33,135 bases of DNA, taken from the NCBI RefSeq assembly GCF_016909015.1, contig NZ_JAFBFA010000047.1, positions 1-33,135 on the forward strand, written 5' to 3'. The notes below the pieces were generated by a model. The model had not been told where the DNA came from, made no database searches, and worked only from the letters and a program-made list of their open reading frames with translations. Made by a program: the position numbers and the translations under genes. The DNA comes from Gracilibacillus alcaliphilus. GTDB lineage: Bacteria > Bacillota > Bacilli > Bacillales > Amphibacillaceae. This document shows positions 24,177 to 32,726 of the stretch, in pieces (the stretch's first letter is position 1; the number at the start of each line of letters is the position of its first letter).

Positions 24177-24210
24177 CTGTTGCACAATCAGTTACCTAAT
24201 TATGCAACAG
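24177..24210 (-). terminator. Terminator of trmB
   Basis: CTGTTGCACAAT (24177-24188) pairs with ATTATGCAACAG (24199-24210) with one mismatch. On the minus strand eight T residues follow. It begins 14 bases after the trmB stop. Confidence 0.9.
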
Positions 24211-24223
24211 CCCCTTTTTGGGA

Positions 24224-24871
24224 TTATGGAATAACAGGGAAACGAACTTGACAGCGGTAAATCGGCTGTCCCTTGGAGGAGAATTTTTCTTCATATTCTG
24301 TCATGACATTGGTCGGATCGGCTAATTCATGTAAATCTAAACATACCTCTTCTAAGATACAGCCAAATTGAGAAAAGCTTTCCAAAGAATAACCAAACAA
24401 GTGTTTATTATCCGTCTTAAAGATTAACTTACCCTCCGGCTTTAGTATCTTCTGATATTGTGCCAAAAAGGATGGGTATGTTAACCTGCGTTTCGCATGA
24501 CGGTTCTTTGGCCATGGATCCGAAAAGTTTAAATACAGCTGGTCAACCTCATGATCAGCAAAAAGTAAAGATAGGTCCTGTGCGTCTTGATTGAGCAAGG
24601 TTACATTATGGAGACCAGTTTGACTCAACCTTTCTACTGCTGATACAATGATGCTTTTTACCACTTCCATACCAACAAAATGAATATCTGGATATTGTTC
24701 GGCCATTCCTGCAATAAACTGTCCTTTCCCTGTCCCAATCTCTAGATGTAATGGTTTGTGACTGGTTCGTTCTTCTTTCCACTTGCCTTTATATTGCACT
24801 GGATCAACAGGTACAAGCTGTTGATTCTCTTTCAAATAATCGTCTGCCCATGGTTTATGTCTTGCTCGCAT
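24224..24871 (-). CDS. trmB: tRNA (guanine-N7)-methyltransferase
   Basis: TrmB methylates G46 in the variable loop of tRNA using S-adenosylmethionine. The 215-residue product has the SAM-binding LEIGTGKGQFI (about 42-52), GMEVVKS, the catalytic LNFSDPWPKNRHAKRRL, and FKTDN, all diagnostic. RARHKPWADDYL at the N-terminus is also typical. An AAAAGGAG ribosome binding site lies before the ATG. Its neighbour ytmP is the same as in B. subtilis. Confidence 0.96.
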   Translation of the reverse strand: MRARHKPWADDYLKENQQLVPVDPVQYKGKWKEERTSHKPLHLEIGTGKGQFIAGMAEQYPDIHFVGMEVVKSIIVSAVERLSQTGLHNVTLLNQDAQDLSLLFADHEVDQLYLNFSDPWPKNRHAKRRLTYPSFLAQYQKILKPEGKLIFKTDNKHLFGYSLESFSQFGCILEEVCLDLHELADPTNVMTEYEEKFSSKGQPIYRCQVRFPVIP

Positions 24872-24954
24872 AGCTCTTCTCCTTTTTATCTAATTCATTC
24901 TATTTCGTTATTCATCACAGTAAGAGGTGGTAATTTTTTCCAATAAACAGAAAG

Positions 24955-25015
24955 ATGGCGGCATTTTTTTAGCCAACGCAGAAATTCTACGCTGGCTAAA
25001 AAGTGATACTGCCAT
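24955..25015. repeat. Imperfect palindrome between ytmP and trmB
   Basis: Outer ATGGC/GCCAT and inner TTTTTAGCCA/TGGCTAAAAA arms, plus partly matched CG and AG bases toward the centre, form one long hairpin. T residues precede and A residues follow the stem on both strands, the reverse of an intrinsic terminator. It may be a small mobile element remnant or an RNA structure. Confidence 0.5.
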
Positions 25016-25112
25016 GAATACAGAACAATAGCTTATCTATCTGTAACGCTTATTGATCTGACCTAAGAAATGAAATTCTCCACACTTCATAGTTCATCAG
25101 GAAAGTTTGTCT

Positions 25113-25925
25113 CTATAGATGCCATTCTTTAACCTGCCGCATAAGCTGATAAAGCTCCCGTAAATGACTGTCTGCTTCTTTATCATCTCGTTGATTCAGG
25201 GCCCATACATAAGCGATAATTTCATCAACAAGCAAATGCCAATGCATGCGCTGCAACAGATAGCGGCTGCTTTCGATACCATAGTGTGCCAGCCATTGAT
25301 CCCAGTCCTGTTTTGGAATATAGGACTGCAGAATTCTGCCAATGTCCATTGCCGGATCTCCTACCCTAGCATTATCCCAGTCAATTAAAAATAATTCGCC
25401 ATCATTAGATAACATCCAATTATGATGATTTAAATCACAATGACAAACAACTTGTTTATCATAATAAACATCGAATAAACGATCTTCTAAGTATTTGATA
25501 GCTTGATATAATATAAGCGAATTACGTCCTATTTTATTACCCTTTACAAACTGTTTCACTCTGACTAATGTTTGATCCAGCTTGACTGTTGTTTGTTCGA
25601 TACGCAACAGCATATCTAATAATTCGGAGGATTGATGTATTTTACTCAATAATTTGGCTACTTTTGGGTGCTGAATTTCTTCTATATTCAAAGCTTTGCC
25701 GTCCAGCCATTGTTGAGCTGTGACCACATCACCATTTTCAAGGCGCTTCGTCCAAACTAATTTCGGAACGATTCCTTGAGCAGATAATACAGCTAAAAAC
25801 GGAGACGAGTTTCGCTTTAAAAATAGCTTTTTTTGAGCGGATTGGGCATAAAAAGCCGTGCCAGTCGATCCACCAGCCGGTACAACCATCCAATCTTCAC
25901 CTAAAATATGTTCCACAGCTGTCAC
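25113..25925 (-). CDS. ytmP: YtmP, aminoglycoside phosphotransferase/choline kinase-fold kinase
   Basis: The 270-residue protein has the APH-fold kinase core: the catalytic loop CHCDLNHHNWM, then LFLIDWDNARVGDPAMDIG with the metal-binding aspartate. It phosphorylates an unknown small molecule, possibly an alcohol group as in choline kinase. The start is taken as GTG at 25925, with GAGG eight bases upstream; a TTG at 25931 directly abuts that site. It lies upstream of trmB in the same direction, as in B. subtilis. Confidence 0.85.
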   Translation of the reverse strand: MTAVEHILGEDWMVVPAGGSTGTAFYAQSAQKKLFLKRNSSPFLAVLSAQGIVPKLVWTKRLENGDVVTAQQWLDGKALNIEEIQHPKVAKLLSKIHQSSELLDMLLRIEQTTVKLDQTLVRVKQFVKGNKIGRNSLILYQAIKYLEDRLFDVYYDKQVVCHCDLNHHNWMLSNDGELFLIDWDNARVGDPAMDIGRILQSYIPKQDWDQWLAHYGIESSRYLLQRMHWHLLVDEIIAYVWALNQRDDKEADSHLRELYQLMRQVKEWHL

Positions 25926-26027
25926 CCTCAATTCCTCTACATAATGTAATATTCTCTCGCTTTGTAAAAAGGGAATAGTAATAATAGATTAACGCAAAAA
26001 CGGGTATAATTTCAAGCAAAAAATGAA

Positions 26028-26063
26028 ATTCCGACAAAATTTAATATACTTTTTTGTCGGAAT
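26028..26063 (-). terminator. Terminator of thpR-ytlQ
   Basis: ATTCCGACAAAA (26028-26039) pairs perfectly with TTTTGTCGGAAT (26052-26063). On the minus strand TTCATTTTTT follows. The 3'-most base of the ytlQ stop codon lies in the stem. Confidence 0.88.
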
Positions 26064-26971
26064 CACCAAATATCTGCTTTGTCATCACTGTCCCACTCTG
26101 GTCTTCTCACTGATACTGACTGTACATGTCTCAATAAAGCTTCCGTTACTTTTAATTGATTGTGTTTAATTGGTGACAGCAATTGCTGCTTTTGCTGCAG
26201 CCATGCTGGAAATTCCTCTTTTCCAATGAAGTCTGTACGATAAGGAACGCGCTGGAACTCAATCGTATTCGCCCGTGACAGAACGACCTTCTTGATTGGC
26301 ATCTCTAACTCATACTTTTTCAAAATACTTTGGACGATCGTTTCAGTTCGTTTCAAAGCAATAAGTGGACTTAAGGTTCGCGTATGGATATCCTGTTGTG
26401 CTACATGCCAATAGCGTTGTTCAGAGGCGATAAGTGTTTGATCAGCAGCCTGTTCCACTGCCATAATAATTTCAATTTCTAAAGGTGTAATCATCACTAC
26501 TTCCCCATTTACGATGCCGCTCTTTAATTCAAAAATAGGCAAATACATAATAAAATAGGTATCTGGCATCCTCTGCAAAAAGAATCTGAGCAGTGAATCA
26601 TGATGGTATTCTCGATCCAAAAATGACATTTGATTAATTGTTGTCGATGCCCATCTCAGCTGAAAAGGCAGTAAAGTATCTAAGAAAAATTGTTTGAGCT
26701 CCTCTTCCTTCTGGGGAAGTACGGGAAATTCATCCTCGCTCTCCACTTCTTCAACTTCTGAACGACGATGAAATAAAGAACGCCAATTGAAAAAATTCGA
26801 TTCTTCGGTTTCCTCTTCTGGTTCCGTTTGTTTCATTTTCAGCTGCTGTTCCCATAAGACTTTAAGCCGCTGCCAGTTCTCTTTCTTCAGTCTGGTGAAT
26901 TGTGCAGGATAATGATATATATCTTGTTGATACCGCGATATATAATTTTCTAATTTAATTAACTGTGCCAT
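26063..26971 (-). CDS. ytlQ: YtlQ-like conserved protein of unknown function
   Basis: This 302-residue soluble protein has a positively charged start, an acidic stretch around 50-90 (many E), and a central part with DREYHHDSLLRFFLQRMPDT, then beta-strand segments. No catalytic motif or membrane helix is seen. It is named by its place beside thpR (B. subtilis ytlP-ytlQ) rather than by a known domain. Its ATG overlaps the thpR stop by one base (TAATG), which indicates tight translational coupling and perhaps a joint role in RNA metabolism. Confidence 0.7.
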   Translation of the reverse strand: MAQLIKLENYISRYQQDIYHYPAQFTRLKKENWQRLKVLWEQQLKMKQTEPEEETEESNFFNWRSLFHRRSEVEEVESEDEFPVLPQKEEELKQFFLDTLLPFQLRWASTTINQMSFLDREYHHDSLLRFFLQRMPDTYFIMYLPIFELKSGIVNGEVVMITPLEIEIIMAVEQAADQTLIASEQRYWHVAQQDIHTRTLSPLIALKRTETIVQSILKKYELEMPIKKVVLSRANTIEFQRVPYRTDFIGKEEFPAWLQQKQQLLSPIKHNQLKVTEALLRHVQSVSVRRPEWDSDDKADIW

Positions 26972-27519
26972 TACCTCACCTCATCCCATGTAAATGATTT
27001 CCACACCTGATATCTTGGCCGTTTATCTGGATGTATTTCATAGATAGTAATAGTATCGATGGTCACTTGTTTTGTTTCCATGGCGATATTCCAGACGTTT
27101 GACGAGCAACGTATGGCAGGATCTGCCCACTTCTTAGCAATGGTTATATGCGGAATAAAGTGCTTCTGCTGTATAGGAATATGACGACCAATTATCGTTT
27201 GAACGATTTCATGCAGCGTCTGAAGTGCTTCATTACTCTCCATTTGCATCCAAAGCACTCGCGGCCTTTCCTGTAAGCCAAAATAAGATAAACCGCCTAT
27301 CTTTAACACAAACGGTTGCTGCTGCATCTTTTCTAATCGATCTGCTATCGTTGTTAATGTTTCTTGTTCGATCGCGCCAAAAAAATGCAAGGTGATATGA
27401 AAATCATCTTTCTCCACCCAATGCTTATAAGAAAACCAAGGAATCAGCTGCTTCTGAATCTCGTATAACCAGGCCTTTGTCGCCTTATCCAGGGCAATGG
27501 CAATAAAATAATGTTTCAT
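26971..27519 (-). CDS. thpR: RNA 2',3'-cyclic phosphodiesterase (2H/LigT family)
   Basis: The 182-residue protein has the two HxTx motifs of 2H phosphoesterases, HITL at 41-44 and HITI at 124-127, set in the usual FHITLHFFG and FIPHITIAKK contexts. It opens 2',3'-cyclic phosphates at RNA ends and may show 2'-5' ligase activity. The start is ATG at 27519 behind AAGGTGGT; an in-frame ATG at 27534 overlaps that site. It is the first gene of a two-gene unit with ytlQ. Confidence 0.9.
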   Translation of the reverse strand: MKHYFIAIALDKATKAWLYEIQKQLIPWFSYKHWVEKDDFHITLHFFGAIEQETLTTIADRLEKMQQQPFVLKIGGLSYFGLQERPRVLWMQMESNEALQTLHEIVQTIIGRHIPIQQKHFIPHITIAKKWADPAIRCSSNVWNIAMETKQVTIDTITIYEIHPDKRPRYQVWKSFTWDEVR

Positions 27520-27655
27520 GAATACCACCTTCATGTTTGTAAAGATAATCTAAATTATCTGAATAATTAATAATAAAAAGTAGATTAAATAACCAATTGC
27601 GTGTAAAATATAGAGTGTATCATGAATAAACTTTTACAAGGTTTCATTTTAATTG

Positions 27656-27873
27656 TGTGTTCAAAAAGGCCCGACAAAAAGGACCAAGAAGTTCAAGACA
27701 GCGCAGCTTTGAGTAACGGAATGTATGTATTTAATACATGGGTAACGGACTTGCACAGGGTGTGTTTACTTCTGCGTTACCCACACGATGTGGGTGATCT
27801 TAGTAGAAGTTCCCCTACTGCCAACCCAGAAATTCAATGTGTCATTTTTAGCGGACTTTTTGAAAAACCTCTT
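27656..27873 (+). repeat. Dispersed element, family I, copy B
   Basis: The left end GTTCAAAAAGGCCCGACAAA and right end GCGGACTTTTTGAA are inverted repeats of each other. Bases 27768-27825 are identical to the reverse complement of 13921-13978. It also has a private ATGTAT/ATACAT hairpin near 27722-27739 and the ACCCACA/TGTGGGT hairpin. The element ends ten bases before the ytzE ribosome binding site and points toward ytzE. An 89-codon open frame over it is a by-product of the repeat, not a gene. Confidence 0.9.
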
Positions 27874-27895
27874 AAAACTTTGAAGGAGTGATTCT

Positions 27896-28114
27896 TTGAA
27901 CCAATCAACAACCCGTATGCTTTCTCGTGCGAAAGCAGTCTATTTATTCATTAGAGAGAATGGACCTGTAACCACGAGTCAAATTGCTGAAGAGTTTGGG
28001 ATAACAGACCGCACTGTTCAAAGAGATTTGCATTTGTTAGCATACAACGGATTAGTAAATAGTCCAAACCGGGGACGTTGGAAAATCACAAAGAAAAAAG
28101 TTAAAATTTCCTGA
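27896..28114 (+). CDS. ytzE: YtzE, small DeoR-type helix-turn-helix protein
   Basis: The 72-residue protein is almost only a DeoR-type winged helix (about residues 12-60: GPVTTSQIAEEFGITDRTVQ, then RDLHLLAYNGLV). There is no sugar-phosphate effector domain, as in B. subtilis YtzE (74). It may bind DNA alone or through a partner; targets are unknown. The start is TTG at 27896, five bases after AAGGAGTG. Element B lies immediately upstream, so its promoter is within or before that element. Confidence 0.8.
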   Translation: MNQSTTRMLSRAKAVYLFIRENGPVTTSQIAEEFGITDRTVQRDLHLLAYNGLVNSPNRGRWKITKKKVKIS

Positions 28115-28270
28115 TATATTCAACAATTTTGTTGACCAGTATTGTTGTGTAGATTCAAAAAATGAGATAAAGTATGACTTATATGCAGAACAAGAAGTGC
28201 CTGGCAGTCTACTTTACGTAAGTAATGATCTTGTACACTCGTTAAAGCAAGCTGCTGAAAAACTTCGCTG

Positions 28271-28314
28271 CAGCATGTTTATCAGACTTTTTTGAACAGT
28301 CACTTTCCATGCTG
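28271..28314. repeat. Fragment of a family I element end, within an inverted repeat
   Basis: Bases 28278-28298 (ending CAGACTTTTTTGAACA) match the right end of copy C (30934-30954) apart from one T. The piece is framed by CAGCATG (28271-28277) and CATGCTG (28308-28314). It lies between the convergent ytzE and rsuA-type genes. The rest of 28115-28270 has no gene; a GCTGC/GCAGC pair near 28250-28274 might serve as the ytzE terminator. Confidence 0.55.
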
Positions 28315-28319
28315 GTATT

Positions 28320-29021
28320 TTATTTGCCCTTTAATTGCAATATTTCATCCTTTTTTAACTCACGATACTCCCCCAGCCGTAAATTTGGATCCAGCCTTAA
28401 CGTTCCCATTACTTCCCGTTTTAAATACAATACGTTATTATTGACAGCTTCAAACATACGCTTTACCTGATGAAACTTCCCTTCTGTCACAATAACTTCT
28501 ACTACTTTATCATCTAGTTCCCTAAGTGACGCTGGTTTTGTTAGATAACCATCATCTAAGATAACCCCTTGTTGAAAAGCCTTGATATCTTGTGTTGTAA
28601 TTGGTTTAGCGACATGGGCAATATATGTCTTTTCAATATGTTTCTTTGGAGACAACAAATCATGTGCAAGGAGGCCGTCATTAGTAAGCAATAATAATCC
28701 TTCGGTATCTTTATCTAAGCGTCCGACTGGAAAAGGTTCTAATACCTTATCTTGTTCCATAAGAAGATCCAGCACAGTCTCGTGCATAGGATCTTCCGTT
28801 GCCGAGATATAACCGGCGGGTTTATGCAGCATGACATAAATAAACGGTTTGTAGCTAATCACCTGTCCAGCAAGCTCTACCTGATCTTGTTCAGGATCAA
28901 TATGGATATCGGTTTTCTTCACTACTTGCTTATTCACAAAAATCTGCTTTTTTTTGGCTAAGGTTTTTATTTCTTTACGACTGCCACATCCCATATTCGC
29001 CAAAAACTTATCCAATCGCAT
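28320..29021 (-). CDS. ytzG: RsuA-type 16S rRNA pseudouridine synthase (YtzG)
   Basis: The 233-residue enzyme has an N-terminal S4 RNA-binding domain (about 1-50, MRLDKFLANMGCGSRKEI) and the pseudouridine synthase core, with the catalytic aspartate D103 in GRLDKDTEGLLLLTNDG. The short helical spacer and size fit the RsuA group acting on 16S rRNA rather than RluB. GGAGTGAGA precedes the ATG. It starts 16 bases after the murJ/ytgP stop and is likely co-transcribed with it, as in B. subtilis. Confidence 0.92.
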   Translation of the reverse strand: MRLDKFLANMGCGSRKEIKTLAKKKQIFVNKQVVKKTDIHIDPEQDQVELAGQVISYKPFIYVMLHKPAGYISATEDPMHETVLDLLMEQDKVLEPFPVGRLDKDTEGLLLLTNDGLLAHDLLSPKKHIEKTYIAHVAKPITTQDIKAFQQGVILDDGYLTKPASLRELDDKVVEVIVTEGKFHQVKRMFEAVNNNVLYLKREVMGTLRLDPNLRLGEYRELKKDEILQLKGK

Positions 29022-29037
29022 CCAATCTCACTCCTTG

Positions 29038-30660
29038 CTAACGTCTCATCAATCTATCTAATATGGCTATCCTTTTGCCTGTTATCTTTTCAAAAAGTGT
29101 TGAATAATAACCTAGATATAAATAAACAAATCCACCAATACCGACTCCTGCGATCATCATAATAATTGCGTCCACCCTGCTTTGATGAACATCAAGGAAT
29201 AGACCTAGTACAAATTTCACTACGAGAATGACAATCGACATAATCGTGGTGAATATTGCCATTAGTAATGTTAACTTGAAGAATCTTCGATAGCCAAAAT
29301 CGATCGTCTTATGAATCTGCCACATATTAAGCAATACGGCAATCAAGGTTGCAATCAAAGTGGCCAAAATAGCTCCAATCGCTTCAAATTGCTGAATAAG
29401 AATAGAGTTGACGAGCAGCTTCATTAATACACCTACGGCCAGACTTATTAATGTAAATTTTTGTTTCTCGATACCCTGCAAAATAGAGGCCGTAACAGTA
29501 AAAAAGGCAAATGTTAACGCCATTGGGGCATACCAGGCAAAGACTTGACCCGTAATGTCAAGATTGTCAATTCCAAATAAACCGCCATAAATCGCGTCAG
29601 CTAAAATAATCAGGCCTAAGACGGATGGTAAAACAAAAAACATAATAATTTGCAGAGATTGATTGATTTGTTTCTTGACTTGTCCCCAATGCTGTTCATT
29701 AAACGACTTCGTAATGGCGGGCACTAGTGCCAGTGACAAACCAGTTGCAATCGTTACGGGAATAATGACTAGTTTATGACCCTGTACATTAAAAGCAGAG
29801 AAAGCAATCGTAGAAACCTCTGCTTGACCGATCTTTGCCATAGCATGACTAAAGGTAAACTGATCAATTAATTGATATAACGGAATCGCAATACCAACCA
29901 GTACAAATGGACCAGAATAACGGAATAACTCTTTCAGTAACTCTTTTGTAGGTATATTTTCTTTTTTTTCTTGCTGCTCAATCGAATGATAAATATATTT
30001 CCTGCGTTTGCGCCAATAAACTCCCAGCACAATCCACGAAGCTACCCCACCAATAAAGGCTGCAAAGGTAGCAAAACCTATTGCGGTATAGGCAGAACCA
30101 TCCATCATATTCATTACAATAAATACGGCAATAAGCAAGAAAGCAATCCGTACGACCTGTTCCACTACCTGCGAGACAGCAGTTGGTCCCATAGATTGAT
30201 TACCTTGAAAGAAACCTCGCATAATTGCCATACTCGGAATAATGATAAGGGCAAAACTGACCATTTCCATCACATGCTGGACTTCCTCTATAGTTATTCC
30301 TTGCGTATCTTGATCTAATGACAGGGACGCCAAGAAACCGGAACCGAAATACATAATGACAAAAGCGATCAACCCTGTAGCCAACATAATCAGTGAGCCA
30401 ACTCTAAACATGCGCATACTTGTATAGTAATCACCCAACGCATTATACTTCGCAACAAATTTAGAAACCGCTAAAGGGACCCCAACAGTTGAAATGCTCA
30501 ATAGGATGGTATATGGGATATATGCAAACCCATATAATGTCATTCCTGTCTCACCTACCATATTTGTAAAAGGAATAACATAGATCATCCCAAGAAATTT
30601 CGATAAAAAACTAGCACCTGTAAGCAATAATGTTCCTCTAATAAAATTTGAACCTGACAT
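29038..30660 (-). CDS. ytgP: MurJ/YtgP-type lipid II flippase (MOP superfamily)
   Basis: The 540-residue integral membrane protein has about fourteen hydrophobic helices of the MATE-like MOP fold. It opens RGTLLLTGASFLSKFLGMIY, as in YtgP (MurJ, 544 residues in B. subtilis), which flips lipid II across the membrane for wall synthesis; other polysaccharide exporters share the fold. The start is ATG at 30660 behind AAAGGTGAATGT; an earlier in-frame start at 30720 lies within element C. Element C begins 30 bases upstream, so the native promoter is in or beyond it. Confidence 0.88.
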   Translation of the reverse strand: MSGSNFIRGTLLLTGASFLSKFLGMIYVIPFTNMVGETGMTLYGFAYIPYTILLSISTVGVPLAVSKFVAKYNALGDYYTSMRMFRVGSLIMLATGLIAFVIMYFGSGFLASLSLDQDTQGITIEEVQHVMEMVSFALIIIPSMAIMRGFFQGNQSMGPTAVSQVVEQVVRIAFLLIAVFIVMNMMDGSAYTAIGFATFAAFIGGVASWIVLGVYWRKRRKYIYHSIEQQEKKENIPTKELLKELFRYSGPFVLVGIAIPLYQLIDQFTFSHAMAKIGQAEVSTIAFSAFNVQGHKLVIIPVTIATGLSLALVPAITKSFNEQHWGQVKKQINQSLQIIMFFVLPSVLGLIILADAIYGGLFGIDNLDITGQVFAWYAPMALTFAFFTVTASILQGIEKQKFTLISLAVGVLMKLLVNSILIQQFEAIGAILATLIATLIAVLLNMWQIHKTIDFGYRRFFKLTLLMAIFTTIMSIVILVVKFVLGLFLDVHQSRVDAIIMMIAGVGIGGFVYLYLGYYSTLFEKITGKRIAILDRLMRR

Positions 30661-30689
30661 ACATTCACCTTTATTCGTTAAAATAATCT

Positions 30690-30954
30690 GTTCAATAAGT
30701 TCAGTAAAAAGGAGCAGCATCGGTTAAATTCGCAACATTCTGTTACAACACCGATACTAGCACATCCTATGTGTTGAAAGTTCGAGACAGCAGCGTTTCG
30801 AGAAACAGAGCGTATATTTTCCACGTGAGTACCGAACTTACAAAGTAAATATTGACTTCTATGTTACCCATATGAGACGGGCGATTTTTTTAGAAGTTCC
30901 ACTACTGTCAATGCAGACAACCGAACCCTCTTTTTTATCAGACTTTTTTTGAAC
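30690..30954 (+). repeat. Dispersed element, family I, copy C (diverged)
   Basis: The left end GTTCAATAAG (30690-30699) and right end CTTTTTTTGAAC (about 30943-30954) are inverted repeats. The left 80 bases follow copy A read on the minus strand (GTAAAAAGGA, CATCGGTTAA, TTCGCAACAT, ATACTAGCAC, then GAAAGTTC). The centre keeps TGTTACCCA and TAGAAGTTCC. It is more decayed than A and B. It lies between the divergent ytgP and ytfP genes and points toward ytfP. Confidence 0.85.
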
Positions 30955-31097
30955 ATCCTCTTAAATTAGTGTAACAGATATATTTTAACATAGCTGTCCT
31001 GTTTTTGTGAGTAAATTCGACTTAATATTTGTGATTCTATAGGAAGTAGGATAGAATTTGAATACAATCTACCATGACAGGTGAAAGGAATTGGGAC

Positions 31098-32357
31098 ATG
31101 TTTGATGTAACTATTATTGGCGGCGGCCCTTCAGGATTAATGGCTGCTATTGCTGCTGCGGAGCAAGGGGCCAACACACTATTAATCGATAAAGGAGATA
31201 AACTAGGCAGGAAATTAGCCATTTCAGGAGGCGGCCGATGTAATGTCACCAACCGCCTGCCAACAGACGAAGTCATTCGGCATATTCCTGGCAATGGACG
31301 TTTTCTTTACAGTGCCTTTTCAACCTTTGATAACTATGACATTATTGATTATTTTGAAGGATTAGGCGTAGCATTAAAAGAAGAAGACCATGGCCGAATG
31401 TTTCCTGTTAGTAATAAGGCAAGCGATGTCGTTGATGCCCTATTACAGCAATTAGCCAGGCTTGGGGTTACGATCAGAAAGAACTGCCGCGTGGAAGCGA
31501 TCGATTATGGCGAACAAATCCATCAGATCATTCTAGAGAATAGAGACAAGATTGCAACAAAGACAGTGATTATTGCAGCCGGCGGTAAAGCAGTCCCCCA
31601 TACAGGCTCTACTGGTGACGCTTATCCATGGGCTAAGAAGGCAGGACATACGATTACATCGTTATACCCAACTGAAGTCCCCATTACCTCTAATGAGACC
31701 TTTATTCAGGATAAGGTGTTACAAGGAACGGCACTAAGAGATGTTGCACTGTCTGTTTACCATAAGGATGGAAAAAAGGTGATCACCCATCGCATGGATA
31801 TGCTTTTTACTCATTTTGGCATTTCTGGTCCAGCTGTGCTGAGGTGCTCTCAATTTATCGTAAAATTATTGATGACAGGCGAGCAAGATGTGAAAGTATC
31901 AATAGACCTCTTACCAGATATAAAAACAAATTCATTATTACAGCAGCTACAAAAAGCGATTCAGGGCCATCCGAAAAAATCTTTTAAAAACGTGATAAAA
32001 GGATATGCTCCTGAAAGGGTACTAGACTTTTTACTGACGCAACAACAGATCGATCCTGCATTGAACTGTGCGAATCTATCCAAAGACAAATTAGAAACCT
32101 TTACAAATTCGTTAAAACAATTTACTTTTTATGTACATGGCAGCCTTCCTTTAAAGAAGGCCTTTGTGACTGGCGGCGGGGTTTCAATTAAGGAAATTGT
32201 ACCTAGTACATTACAATCTAAATTGATGCACGGGCTCTATTTTTGTGGTGAGGTGCTAGATATTCACGGCTATACAGGCGGTTATAATATTACGTCTGCC
32301 CTGGTGACAGGAAGAGTCGCCGGTATGCATGCGGCTTGGGAGAGTTTTAGTCAGTAA
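31098..32357 (+). CDS. ytfP: YtfP, HI0933-family FAD-dependent oxidoreductase
   Basis: The 419-residue flavoprotein starts with a Rossmann FAD loop, FDVTIIGGGPSGLMAAIAAA, followed by GRKLAISGGGRCNVTN, the signature of the HI0933 (BaiN-like) family. Late motifs are FVTGGGVSIKEI and LYFCGEVLDIHGYTGGYN. The substrate is unknown; members are thought to reduce small molecules or RNA. The start is ATG at 31098, eight bases after AAAGGA; an ATG at 31074 lies upstream of that site. Confidence 0.9.
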   Translation: MFDVTIIGGGPSGLMAAIAAAEQGANTLLIDKGDKLGRKLAISGGGRCNVTNRLPTDEVIRHIPGNGRFLYSAFSTFDNYDIIDYFEGLGVALKEEDHGRMFPVSNKASDVVDALLQQLARLGVTIRKNCRVEAIDYGEQIHQIILENRDKIATKTVIIAAGGKAVPHTGSTGDAYPWAKKAGHTITSLYPTEVPITSNETFIQDKVLQGTALRDVALSVYHKDGKKVITHRMDMLFTHFGISGPAVLRCSQFIVKLLMTGEQDVKVSIDLLPDIKTNSLLQQLQKAIQGHPKKSFKNVIKGYAPERVLDFLLTQQQIDPALNCANLSKDKLETFTNSLKQFTFYVHGSLPLKKAFVTGGGVSIKEIVPSTLQSKLMHGLYFCGEVLDIHGYTGGYNITSALVTGRVAGMHAAWESFSQ

Positions 32358-32365
32358 ATGGGGAA

Positions 32366-32388
32366 AACCATAGGATTTCCCTATGGTT
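32366..32388 (+). terminator. Terminator of ytfP
   Basis: AACCATAGG pairs with CCTATGGTT over an ATTTC loop, eight bases after the stop. It is followed by a short ATTTAT stretch, so it may be only moderately strong. Confidence 0.7.
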
Positions 32389-32403
32389 ATTTATCCCACG
32401 TTT

Positions 32404-32726
32404 TTATTTTTCTATCACGATAAAACAAGTGCTGCCCGGCAAAGCAACGGTACGGCAGACTTCACCTGTAAAACTTGCTAATTTAGGTAGCAGATAATCT
32501 GTATAACCTTCTTGCAAGTAATGTTTAAATACTTTGATTTCCGCTTGTTCGCCTAATGCCTGTTCTATTTCCTCAGCATACTCTTCAGGTGTGAAGTAGC
32601 CAAATTGTTCCTCTAAAGAAGGTACTTATTCTAAATTTACATTCTTTTCTGCTGTAAACCATAAGTATTCTAACCATTTATCCATTTCCTTGGACTGTAC
32701 CTCATGGCGGCTAAATTAGCAAGCAT
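32404..32726 (-). pseudogene. Decayed gene remnant, possibly the end of a methyltransferase-like protein
   Basis: Read leftward, codons from 32625 to the stop at 32404 give 73 sense residues with normal protein character (FGYFTPEEYAEEIEQALG, ending LPGSTCFIVIEK). In the same frame upstream lies HEVQSKEMDKWLEYLWFTAE, but a TAA at 32628-32626 separates the two. A further piece, MLANLAAMR, begins at an ATG at 32726 in another frame. The remnant thus has at least one nonsense mutation and one frameshift. The C-terminal end resembles the tail of some SAM-dependent methyltransferases, but the catalytic domain is absent, so this is a tentative match. Confidence 0.6.

Noticed and set aside
27622..27891. 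89-codon open frame on the plus strand before ytzE
   Set aside because: It lies almost wholly in repeat element B and has no ribosome binding site; the related copies A and C do not keep the frame.
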